Positions 51,812-59,297 of a DNA stretch of 64,000 nucleotides are shown piece by piece (the stretch's first letter is position 1; every line of letters begins with the position of its first letter). The stretch comes from an uncultured Roseobacter sp. Lineage in GTDB: Bacteria > Pseudomonadota > Alphaproteobacteria > Rhodobacterales > Rhodobacteraceae. The stretch covers positions 62,001-126,000 of the forward strand of contig NZ_CANLQB010000004.1 of NCBI RefSeq assembly GCF_947493125.1, given 5' to 3'. Under the pieces are notes generated by a model. That model was given only the letters and a program-made list of their open reading frames with translations. It was not told where the DNA came from and did no database searches. Made by a program: the position numbers and the translations under genes.

Positions 51812-52830
51812 AATTCGGAGCGGTTCCGACGGAGACGGCGGAGGGGGCCATTCTGGCGCATTCGGTATCGCTGGGCTCGGCGGGCCGGCTGCGCAAGGGG
51901 CGTGTGCTTGGTCGTGCGGATGTCGCCGCGCTGGCGGCTGCCGGGACCGAAGAGGTCATCGTCGCGCGCTTGGAAGAGGGCGATGTGATCGAAGATGAGG
52001 CGGCGCGCCAACTGGCAAAGGCCCTGGTGCCTGATCCGGCCCGCCAGCAGTTGCGCGTGACGGAGCCATTTACCGGGCGTGTCAACCTGCTTGCCGAAGG
52101 CCCGGGGGTGGCAATGTTGGACGTCTCGGCGCTGGACGCGGTCAATCGCGTGCATCCGATGATCACCCTGGCAACGGTGCCGGCGCATCAGCAGATGTCG
52201 GACGGCGGGATGGTTGCGACGATCAAGATTATCTCCTACGCCGTTCCCGCGGATGCGCTGCAGGAGGCCTGCGCCGTGGCACGTGAGGCCATCCGGCTGG
52301 CGCCGCCGATCATTGACACCGTGCGGCTGATCATCACCGAGATCCCCGGCGGGGCTGGAAGCAAGGGGCAGGCGGCGATTGCAAATCGGGTCTCCGCGTT
52401 TGGCCTTGAGATGGCACCTGCCGTCATCGTTCCGCACGAGGAGGCGGCGCTCGCGCGCGCGCTGTCAGAGCCCAACGTCGGGCTGACGCTGATCCTGACC
52501 GGCTCGGCCACCTCGGATATCGACGACGTGGCGCCCGCAGCCCTGCGCCGGGCGGGGGGGTTGGTGACCCGGTTCGGCATGCCTGTCGACCCCGGCAACC
52601 TTCTGTTTCTCGGTGATCTGGGCGCGCAGCCGGTGATCGGTCTGCCGGGATGTGCACGGTCTCCGGCCTTGAACGGGGCCGATTGGGTGCTGGCACGGGT
52701 CATGTGCGGAATCGACGTCAGCGACGGCGATATCGCCGCGATGGGGGTTGGCGGTCTGCTCAAGGAAATCCCGACGCGCCCGCAACCACGGGCGGGCAAG
52801 ACAACGCGCCGAGGTGCGAGTTCCGCCTAG
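51808..52830 (+). CDS. Molybdopterin-binding protein (MoCF_biosynth domain)
   Basis: The 340-aa protein starts at a GTG overlapping the xdhC-family stop (GTGA). The N-terminal ~150 residues resemble the MoeA-like domain (AEGAILAHSV, RKGRVLGRADVAALAAAG), and the C-terminal half contains a MogA/MoeA-type domain (LILTGSATSDIDDVAPAALRRAGG, PGNLLFLGDLGAQPVIGLPG). It probably delivers or modifies (cytidylylates) the cofactor together with the XdhC-like product. Its 3' end overlaps the stop of the convergent 2H phosphoesterase gene. Confidence 0.88.
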   Translation: MKFGAVPTETAEGAILAHSVSLGSAGRLRKGRVLGRADVAALAAAGTEEVIVARLEEGDVIEDEAARQLAKALVPDPARQQLRVTEPFTGRVNLLAEGPGVAMLDVSALDAVNRVHPMITLATVPAHQQMSDGGMVATIKIISYAVPADALQEACAVAREAIRLAPPIIDTVRLIITEIPGGAGSKGQAAIANRVSAFGLEMAPAVIVPHEEAALARALSEPNVGLTLILTGSATSDIDDVAPAALRRAGGLVTRFGMPVDPGNLLFLGDLGAQPVIGLPGCARSPALNGADWVLARVMCGIDVSDGDIAAMGVGGLLKEIPTRPQPRAGKTTRRGASSA

Positions 52831-53534
52831 TCCGCGGGCTCAAGCACAAGCCGTTCGGGGAAGGCCGTCATGTCTGCAAAGGTGCAGAAGGCAGGGGAGC
52901 GCAAAGGCAATGTCGGAGCTGCGGCGGTCAGTTCCTCCAGAACCGCCTGACATTCCGAGTGCCAGAGTGGCATCATGTCATCGGGCAGCCACTGGATGGG
53001 ATAGGCGAACGTCATGTGAAAACGATAGGCGTCATGATCGTTGTGGCGATAACCGAAGGGCGTTGTCAGCGCGTCGCGCCATGCGCGCATATGCGCCTCA
53101 TCCTCAGCGGTCGCACCTGCGAGCACGAGCCCGGTCGGCAGCACGCCGGTCGCGCGCACCGAAAAGTCCGGCAGCGGTGCGAAAGACGCAAGCCGCTCCT
53201 CCACAATCGCCGTGACCGCGTCGACGGGCGCGTCTCGGTCCACCCCGTTGGGCCAGGCGTCTGCCGTGCGACGGGTGTCGATCACCCCTTCGAACAGGGT
53301 CATGTGCAGACTGCTGACCGGCGTGTAGAGGAACCGCTCCGACCCGGGCAGCATCTGCAGGCGTGCGCGGGCGTCCAAAACCGCCTGATGCGCCGGCACG
53401 TTGTGATCCAGATGACAGACCACCGTATTGCCGGGCTCGGGCAGAAAGCGGTCGTGATCGTACCGCTGACCCAAGCGTGCAGGCGGTTCTGAGTTGTTGC
53501 GAGCTGCGTATCGGTCGAGGTCGCTGGTTGCCAT
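52827..53534 (-). CDS. DUF1868 2H phosphoesterase-like protein
   Basis: The 235-aa protein has two H-x-T motifs, SSLHMTLFEG (about 75-84) and RFHMTFAYP (about 170-178), typical of the 2H phosphoesterase/RNA ligase-like superfamily; the N-terminal GNTVVCHLD matches DUF1868. It may cleave 2',3'-cyclic phosphate, but the substrate is unknown. It is convergent with the molybdopterin-binding gene and read in the same direction as infC, 130 bases after it. Confidence 0.85.
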   Translation of the reverse strand: MATSDLDRYAARNNSEPPARLGQRYDHDRFLPEPGNTVVCHLDHNVPAHQAVLDARARLQMLPGSERFLYTPVSSLHMTLFEGVIDTRRTADAWPNGVDRDAPVDAVTAIVEERLASFAPLPDFSVRATGVLPTGLVLAGATAEDEAHMRAWRDALTTPFGYRHNDHDAYRFHMTFAYPIQWLPDDMMPLWHSECQAVLEELTAAAPTLPLRSPAFCTFADMTAFPERLVLEPAD

Positions 53535-53606
53535 GAGCGCGGGTCTCTTTCAATTGGTGGCGGATCGGGTGTCTTGCTGGCGTCCGATGCTGTGCCGACC
53601 GGGCAT

Positions 53607-53643
53607 TGAAAAAGCGCCCGCTTGGTAGAGCAAGGCGCTTTCG
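53607..53643 (-). terminator. Rho-independent terminator after infC
   Basis: On the minus strand AAAGCGCC, a 15-base loop, GGCGCTTT with two more T residues. It starts 22 bases after the infC stop at 53665. Confidence 0.85.
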
Positions 53644-53664
53644 TGATCATCGCCGGTCAGAGGG

Positions 53665-54210
53665 TCACTTCGGCAGCGGGCCGATAAGCATGACCATCTG
53701 GCGACCTTCCATCTTCGGAAAGTTTTCCACGCGACCCTTGTCCTTGGTGTCCTCGGCGACGCGCTCCAGCAGTTCACGACCGAGGTTCTGGTGTGCCATC
53801 TCGCGCCCGCGGAATCGCAGCGTGACCTTGACCTTGTCGCCGTTCTCAAGAAACTTGAAGACGTTGCGCATCTTCACATCATAATCATTCGTGTCCGTAT
53901 TGGGCCGGAACTTGACCTCTTTGATCTCGATGACCTTCTGCTTCTTGCGTGCTTCGCTCTCGCGTTTTTGCTGTTCGTATTTGAACTTGCCGAAGTCCAT
54001 GATCTTGCACACGGGTGGGTTTGCGTTGGGCGAAATCTCTACCAGATCAAGCCCCGCATCATCGGCCATCGCGAGCGCACGGTCGGGCGAAACAACGCCG
54101 ACATTCTCGCCATCGGCGCCAATCAGGCGGATTTCAGGGCTTCGGATTTTTTCGTTCACGCGCGGGCCGGTGTCTCTCTGAGGCGGCGCGTTATGGGGTC
54201 TGCGAGCGAT
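53665..54210 (-). CDS. infC: Translation initiation factor IF-3, apparent ATC start
   Basis: The C-terminal ~165 residues are clear IF-3 ([50 protein letters not shown]). The only standard start is GTG 54159, which would drop the N-terminal tail. Reading 17 codons further up gives [20 protein letters not shown], the tail usual for Rhodobacterales IF-3, preceded by ATC (54208-54210) with AAGGA eight bases upstream. IF-3 discriminates against non-AUG starts, and infC using such a codon (AUU in E. coli) is known autoregulation. With ATC the protein has 181 aa. Confidence 0.88.
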   Translation of the reverse strand: MARRPHNAPPQRDTGPRVNEKIRSPEIRLIGADGENVGVVSPDRALAMADDAGLDLVEISPNANPPVCKIMDFGKFKYEQQKRESEARKKQKVIEIKEVKFRPNTDTNDYDVKMRNVFKFLENGDKVKVTLRFRGREMAHQNLGRELLERVAEDTKDKGRVENFPKMEGRQMVMLIGPLPK

Positions 54211-54415
54211 GATTGTCGTCCTTGAATTGTTGGTAAATATGGGAGGTTAAGTTAACTGGCGGTGGGAGCTTCTTCAAGCCGCAAAATAGGCTGGAATGGG
54301 CCGATTGGAACGGTTTTCCCCCTTGATGGTTTTACCTGAGATGCGCAACTGCCATTACCACGCAAAAGTGCGCCCATTGACCGGGCGCCTGCGCGCTACA
54401 AAAAGGAAAAATGTG

Positions 54416-55198
54416 ATGCGAAATCTGATCTGGATTCTCCTGGCCGCTGTGATCATCGGAGGTGGCTATTTGCTCTATTCCGGGCAGAACCCCGCAGAGA
54501 TCGTGCAGCAATCGGCGGAAGCCGTCGAAGAAGCCGAGCCGCTGCAGTCTGCGGAAGAGGCAGTGGGCGAAGCGGTTGACGCCGTGGACGACGCAGCCGC
54601 CGCTGTGGCGGAAGCAGCTGGTGATGCCGTGGATACGGCCACCGATGTTGTGACAGACGCCGCCGAAGGGGCTGCAAATCTTGCAGAAGATGCAGCGACT
54701 GCGACGGCTGAGGCCGCCAATGATGCGGTCGATGCAGTTGCAGGTGCTGCCGAGACCGCCGTCGATACGACGTCAGAGGCTGCTGAGACTGCAGTTGACA
54801 GTGCGGCGGGCGCCGTCGAAACCGCGACCGAAGCCGCTGATGATGCCGTGACAGATGCAGCCGAAGCCACAGAAGACGCCACCGACGCCGTCGCGACCGA
54901 AGCTGCTGAGGCGACGGAGCAGGCCGCTGACGCTGCCAATACCCCCGTCGACACGGCGGCGGTCGAAACCGAAGGGGCCTCGTCCGAAACAGCGGCTGCG
55001 GTCGACGACGTCAAAGCACCTGAAGCGCTGACGGTCGAGGGGTTCGATTTCGCGAAGGTCTCGGAGATGATCGAGAACTCCGATCTTGGCGCGTCGCAAA
55101 AGCTGCTGCTGACCAACGCTGTCCGCGAGGCGGAAGGCAATCCGGAGGTGCTGCAAGCCGCGCTTGAGCAGATCCGCACAGCCCTTGGCGTTCAGTGA
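54416..55198 (+). CDS. Membrane-anchored, extremely acidic Ala-rich repeat protein
   Basis: The 260-aa protein starts with a membrane helix (LIWILLAAVIIGGGYLLY, residues about 4-21). Residues about 30-195 are low-complexity Ala/Glu/Asp/Thr/Val in a repeating AAETAVDTTSE / AADDAVTDAAE pattern that should form amphipathic helices like LEA or apolipoprotein repeats. From residue 3 to 199 there is no Lys or Arg. The last ~60 residues (EGFDFAKVSEMIENSDLGAS onward) form a separate helical domain. ATG 54416 follows AAAAGGAAAA. Function unknown; the polyanionic arm would face the periplasm. Confidence 0.82.
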   Translation: MRNLIWILLAAVIIGGGYLLYSGQNPAEIVQQSAEAVEEAEPLQSAEEAVGEAVDAVDDAAAAVAEAAGDAVDTATDVVTDAAEGAANLAEDAATATAEAANDAVDAVAGAAETAVDTTSEAAETAVDSAAGAVETATEAADDAVTDAAEATEDATDAVATEAAEATEQAADAANTPVDTAAVETEGASSETAAAVDDVKAPEALTVEGFDFAKVSEMIENSDLGASQKLLLTNAVREAEGNPEVLQAALEQIRTALGVQ

Positions 55199-55205
55199 AT
55201 TCGAA

Positions 55206-55234
55206 AGGCGCCCAGGGGTATACTCCGGGCGCCT
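55206..55234. terminator. Hairpin between convergent Ala-rich gene and fpr
   Basis: AGGCGCCC, 13-base loop, GGGCGCCT: an 8-bp perfect stem between stops at 55198 and 55253. On the minus strand it is followed by TTTCG. Confidence 0.7.
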
Positions 55235-55252
55235 CTTGAATGTCCGAATGGA

Positions 55253-56101
55253 TCAGCCTACGAAAGCTTTTTCGACTACATAATGTTTGGGATCTGAATT
55301 CGCGCCTTCTTCTAGGCCAAAACCTTCAAGGATCTCCTTGAGGTCGGTATTCAGGCCCATGGAGCCGCAGACCATAGCGCGGTCTGTCTCGGGCGAGATA
55401 CCGTCGATCCCAAGATCGGCAAAGACCGTGCCATCTTTCAGCAGCGTCGTGATCCGGCCCATCTTCGGGCTGTCTTCCCGCGTGGTCGTCGGATAATAGG
55501 TGAGCTTGGCGAGGTTCTCCTCGCCCAGCAGCTCCAGCATCAACTCGTCGGTGCGCAGGTTCTCGATCAACTGACGGCCATACTCCAGCTCCGCCACATC
55601 GCGGCAGGTATGGGTGACGATGACCTGATCGTAATCCTCATAGGTTTGCGGATCGCGCAGCAGCGAGGCAAAGGGGGCAAAGCCGGTGCCGGTGGCAAAG
55701 AACCACAGCCGCTTGCCCGGCAACAGCGCGTCATGCACCAGCGTGCCTACGGGCTTGGGCCGCAGGATGATCTCATCCCCCGGCTGGATATGCTGCAGCT
55801 TGGAGGTCAGCGGGCCGTCCTGCACCTTGATCGAATAGAATTCCAGCTCCTCATCCCAAGAGGGCGAGGCAATGGAATAGGCGCGCAGCAGCGGTTTCTG
55901 CTTGCCGGTCTCGGGGTGCGGGTCGCCCATCAGACCGATCATCACAAATTCGCCCGAGCGGAACCTCAGCGAGGCGGGCCGCGTCACGCGGAAGGAAAAC
56001 AGGCGGTCGGTCCAGTGTTGAACAGCGGTCACGGTCTGCGCATCGGGCAGTGTGGGCACTTTGACGGCGGAAGCTTCGGTCACGGGGGTCTGCTCGGTCA
56101 T
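55253..56101 (-). CDS. fpr: Ferredoxin--NADP reductase
   Basis: The 282-aa flavoprotein has the FAD motif LRAYSIASP, LRPKPVGTLVHDALLPGKRLWFF-type sequence, the NADP site FFATGTGFAPFASLLRD, MVCGSMGLNTDLKEIL and the C-terminal HYVVEKAFV with the bacterial-type terminal residues (VG). It moves electrons between NADPH and ferredoxin. It is the last in line with the sulfite reductase operon, 69 bases after the DUF934 gene, so it may supply reduced ferredoxin to sulfite reductase. Confidence 0.96.
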   Translation of the reverse strand: MTEQTPVTEASAVKVPTLPDAQTVTAVQHWTDRLFSFRVTRPASLRFRSGEFVMIGLMGDPHPETGKQKPLLRAYSIASPSWDEELEFYSIKVQDGPLTSKLQHIQPGDEIILRPKPVGTLVHDALLPGKRLWFFATGTGFAPFASLLRDPQTYEDYDQVIVTHTCRDVAELEYGRQLIENLRTDELMLELLGEENLAKLTYYPTTTREDSPKMGRITTLLKDGTVFADLGIDGISPETDRAMVCGSMGLNTDLKEILEGFGLEEGANSDPKHYVVEKAFVG

Positions 56102-56170
56102 GAATGTGTCAACGCAGGCTTACACCTGCGGCTCCTGATTAGAAAGAGTGGTTGTGGCAGAAAGCGTCAA

Positions 56171-56599
56171 TCAGCCGCGTCGCGCCTCGGGCGCGCCAGA
56201 CCCACGTAGTCGGGCCTGATAGTTGTGCTGTTGCCAATTGGCGCGGAAAAGCCATTGTTCTTCCGGCTGACGCGCGGCCAGTTCATCGGAGATTTCCACC
56301 TCATCAAAGCCAGCGCGCCGCGCCATGGCGTATTGGTCCGCGAGCACGTGCCCCTTGGCGCGCAACCGTCCGGTGAATCCGCGCAGTCGCAGTTGTTTGG
56401 CGATGGTGAAGCCACGCCCGTCGGCGGAGGAGGGGAAATCCACGCGGATCATCTGCAATCCGTCGCAGAGCGGGATGTCGGCGGGGTCCGCGTCAGAGGG
56501 CACATCCAGCGCGCTGGCGTCATTGGCCGCGTCCAGTGTGACGAACGGGTCGGTCCAGTCATCGGCGCCAAAGCCGGTATCGGTCACAAGGGTGGTCAT
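56171..56599 (-). CDS. DUF934 domain protein of the sulfate assimilation operon
   Basis: The 142-aa protein has the DUF934 core: MIRVDFPSSADGRGFTIAKQLR, RLRAKGHVLADQYAMARRAGFDEVEI. This family is almost always placed with cysI-type reductase and cysH and is thought to be an accessory protein for sulfite reduction; its mechanism is unknown. ATGA overlap with the cysH stop (56596-56599) shows coupling. ATG 56599 has AGGAG upstream. Confidence 0.92.
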   Translation of the reverse strand: MTTLVTDTGFGADDWTDPFVTLDAANDASALDVPSDADPADIPLCDGLQMIRVDFPSSADGRGFTIAKQLRLRGFTGRLRAKGHVLADQYAMARRAGFDEVEISDELAARQPEEQWLFRANWQQHNYQARLRGSGAPEARRG

Positions 56600-57345
56600 G
56601 AGGAAGCTCCTGTGCGGATCATTTTGCCTTTCACGAAGTGGATGCCACATTCGTCTTTGTCTGAATTGCGCCAGCGGCCCGCGCGGGGGTCTTCGTCAGC
56701 GGTCACGGGGGAGGTGCAGGGTGCACATCCGAGAGATGGGTAACCCTTGGCCACCAGCGGGTGACGTGGCAGGCGGTTCTCGGCGATGTAGTCGGCGACA
56801 TCGCCCGGCTGCCAATAGGCCAGCGGATTGACCTTGATGCGGCTGGTACCTCGCTCGACCTCGAAAAACTCCAAATCGGCACGGCGGCCAGATTGGAACC
56901 GCTTGCGTCCGGTGATCCAGCCGCCATGCTGTTCCAGTGCGTTTTGCAAGGGTTGCGTCTTTCGTAAGGCACAGCAGGCATCCGTGTCGCGTTGATGCAG
57001 CGTGCCGTCCAGGTCCTGTTGTGCAATCCGGTCACTGCGGATGATCCGCAGATTGCGCAGGCCCAACCGCTCGGCCACCTCCTGTTGATAGACCAGCGTC
57101 TCGGCAAAGAGCATTTCGGTGTCGATGAAGATCACCGGAGCATCGCGGTTCACCATCGCCGTCAGATGCAGCAGCGCCACCGACTCCGCGCCAAAGCTGG
57201 AGACCAGCGCCAGATCAGGCACCGCCTCAAACCCTGCGCACAGCACATCCGTCGCACTGTGGTGGCGCAGCTGATCGTTCAGGCGCTCCACCACAGCGGT
57301 CAGGGCTTGATCTTCCGCCTGGGGAGCAGGGTGATCAAGCGGCAT
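56596..57345 (-). CDS. cysH: Adenylyl-sulfate (APS) reductase, CysH family with Fe-S cysteines
   Basis: The 249-aa protein has LVSSFGAESVALLHL, FIDTEMLFAETLVYQQEV, a CC pair in DTDACCALRKTQPL, a CxxC in LGCAPCTSPV, and the catalytic Cys in DECGIHFVKG. The CC...CxxC set binds a [4Fe-4S] cluster and marks the APS-using branch rather than PAPS reductases. It overlaps the sulfite reductase gene by 11 bases and DUF934 by four. It reduces APS to sulfite, needing no CysC. Confidence 0.95.
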   Translation of the reverse strand: MPLDHPAPQAEDQALTAVVERLNDQLRHHSATDVLCAGFEAVPDLALVSSFGAESVALLHLTAMVNRDAPVIFIDTEMLFAETLVYQQEVAERLGLRNLRIIRSDRIAQQDLDGTLHQRDTDACCALRKTQPLQNALEQHGGWITGRKRFQSGRRADLEFFEVERGTSRIKVNPLAYWQPGDVADYIAENRLPRHPLVAKGYPSLGCAPCTSPVTADEDPRAGRWRNSDKDECGIHFVKGKMIRTGASS

Positions 57346-58999
57346 TGGCCTGTGCCTCGGGGTAAAGCGCGGCTTTGAAGGGCGCCAGGCCAAGGCGGCG
57401 ATATGTCTGCAGGAAGGTCTCGGCTGGCTCTTCACGCAGATCGAGATAGGCCAGCACCAGCCGTTCGATGGCCGGAATGATCTCCTCGGCTGAGAAGCCA
57501 GGGCCAGCCCGCTCGCCAATGCTGGCATCTTCGGTGCCGTCACCGCCCAGCGTGATCTGGTAGTTCTCCACACCAGCCCGGTCGAGGCCGAGGACGCCGA
57601 TGTGGCCCACGTGGTGGTGCCCACAGGCGTTGATGCAGCCCGAGATCTTGATCTTCAGGGGCCCGACATCATGCTCCAGCTTCAGCTCGTCAAAGCGGGT
57701 CGCGATCTCTTGCGCTATGGGGATCGAGCGGGCCGTGGCCAGCGCGCAGTAGTCCATGCCGGGGCAGGCGATAATGTCGGAGATCAGGCCGGCATTTGCG
57801 GTGCCCAGCCCCTCAGCTTTCAGCGCTGAATAGACCGAAGGCAGGTCGGACTTGTGCACATGGGGCAGGATCACATTCTGCTCGTGGCTGATGCGCAGCT
57901 CGTCATGGCCGTAGCGCTTGGCGAGATCCGCCATCAGGCGCATCTGGGCCGAGGTCGCATCGCCCGGCGTCGCGCCATGGGCCTTGAGGCTGATGGTCAC
58001 GATGGCATAGCCCGGCACGCGGTGCTCGGTCAGGTTGGTATCGGACCACGCACGGAACGCCGGGTAGTGCTGGCGTGCGTCATGATACTCGGTTTCGGGC
58101 GCGCTCTTGAACTTGGGTGCAGCGAAATCGGCTTCGATACCCGCAAGCATCTGCTGATCGACACCGGTGAACTGAGGGCGGATCAGGGCATAGCGCTCTT
58201 CCACGCGGGCCTTGAAATCATCCAACCCGTTCTCATGCACGGTGATCTTGATGCGCGCCTTGTACTTGTTGTCGCGGCGGCCCAGCAGGTTGTAGACGCT
58301 CACGATGGCTTCGAGATAGGGCAGCAGATCTTCGCGCGGCAGGAAGTCCCGGATGATCTTGCCGATCATCGGTGTACGGCCAAGGCCACCACCCACGATG
58401 ACTTCAAAGCCGATCTGGCCGTCGTGCTCGACCATGCGCAGGCCAATATCATGCGCTTTGGTCACGGCGCGGTCATTGGGCGAGCCTGTCACGGCGACCT
58501 TGAACTTGCGCGGCAGGAACTGGAATTCCGGATGGTCGGTGGACCACTGACGGATCAGTTCGGCGACGGGGCGTGGGTCGGCCAGCTCATCGGCTGCGGC
58601 ACCCGCGAAATGGTCGGCGGTCACGTTGCGGATGGTGTTGCCGGAGGTCTGGATCGCGTGCATCTGCACCTCCCCCAGCGCGTCGAGCATATCCGGCACG
58701 TCGCGCAGCTGGGGCCAGTTGTACTGGATGTTCTGGCGTGTGGTGAAGTGGCCATAGCCCTTGTCCCACTTGTCCGCGATGTCAGCCAGCACATGCATCT
58801 GACGCGAATTCAGCGTGCCATAGGGGATCGCCACGCGCAGCATATAGGCGTGCAGCTGCAGATAGAGCCCGTTCATCAGGCGCAGCGGTTTGAATTCGTC
58901 CTCGGTGAGCGAGCCGTCGATGCGTCGCTCCACCTGTGCGCGGAACTGGGCGTTGCGCTCTTTGATGAAGGCGGTGTCGAAGTCGGTGTAGTTATACAT
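57335..58999 (-). CDS. Siroheme sulfite (nitrite/sulfite) reductase
   Basis: The 554-aa single-chain enzyme has two ferredoxin-like/siroheme half modules. The cluster ligands lie in ACPGMDYCALATA and ISGCINACGHHH (C-x5-C ... C-x3-C). TTRQNIQYNWP and VIVGGGLGRTPMIGK are other family segments. By operon context it reduces sulfite to sulfide with six electrons, probably from ferredoxin. Start ATG 58999 (MYNYTDFDTAF) has AGAGGA upstream. It overlaps DUF2849 by eight bases and cysH by 11. Confidence 0.95.
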   Translation of the reverse strand: MYNYTDFDTAFIKERNAQFRAQVERRIDGSLTEDEFKPLRLMNGLYLQLHAYMLRVAIPYGTLNSRQMHVLADIADKWDKGYGHFTTRQNIQYNWPQLRDVPDMLDALGEVQMHAIQTSGNTIRNVTADHFAGAAADELADPRPVAELIRQWSTDHPEFQFLPRKFKVAVTGSPNDRAVTKAHDIGLRMVEHDGQIGFEVIVGGGLGRTPMIGKIIRDFLPREDLLPYLEAIVSVYNLLGRRDNKYKARIKITVHENGLDDFKARVEERYALIRPQFTGVDQQMLAGIEADFAAPKFKSAPETEYHDARQHYPAFRAWSDTNLTEHRVPGYAIVTISLKAHGATPGDATSAQMRLMADLAKRYGHDELRISHEQNVILPHVHKSDLPSVYSALKAEGLGTANAGLISDIIACPGMDYCALATARSIPIAQEIATRFDELKLEHDVGPLKIKISGCINACGHHHVGHIGVLGLDRAGVENYQITLGGDGTEDASIGERAGPGFSAEEIIPAIERLVLAYLDLREEPAETFLQTYRRLGLAPFKAALYPEAQANAA

Positions 59000-59297
59000 T
59001 TGCCTGTTCCTCTTGCTTGCCGTGGGCGTAGTTGGAGGGGCCGGTTGCACGGAAATCTTCGCGGAAGTGGGTGGGTTTTGGGGTCGTGCCGGAGGTATCG
59101 ACGTCGGCCAGATAGGCGCCAACCACGGTGGCTGTCTGCTGTGCGGCATCGATCAGGCGCAGATCGGCATCGGCCTCATCGGTCAGTACTTCGGCCTCTG
59201 CCAGGTTGCGGCTCCATCCCGTGGCGGTCTGGTAGATCACATCGCCCTCAAGCAGAGCATTTGCGGTCACGACTTTGGGGGTAAATGCGCGGGGCAT
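58992..59297 (-). CDS. DUF2849 protein
   Basis: The 101-aa protein with MPRAFTPKVVTANALLEGDVIYQTATG and GAYLADVDTSG matches DUF2849, a small family restricted mainly to alphaproteobacterial sulfite reductase operons. No enzymatic motif is visible. It overlaps the cysG stop by one base and sir by eight, which implies tight co-translation and an accessory role in sulfite reduction. Confidence 0.92.
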   Translation of the reverse strand: MPRAFTPKVVTANALLEGDVIYQTATGWSRNLAEAEVLTDEADADLRLIDAAQQTATVVGAYLADVDTSGTTPKPTHFREDFRATGPSNYAHGKQEEQANV

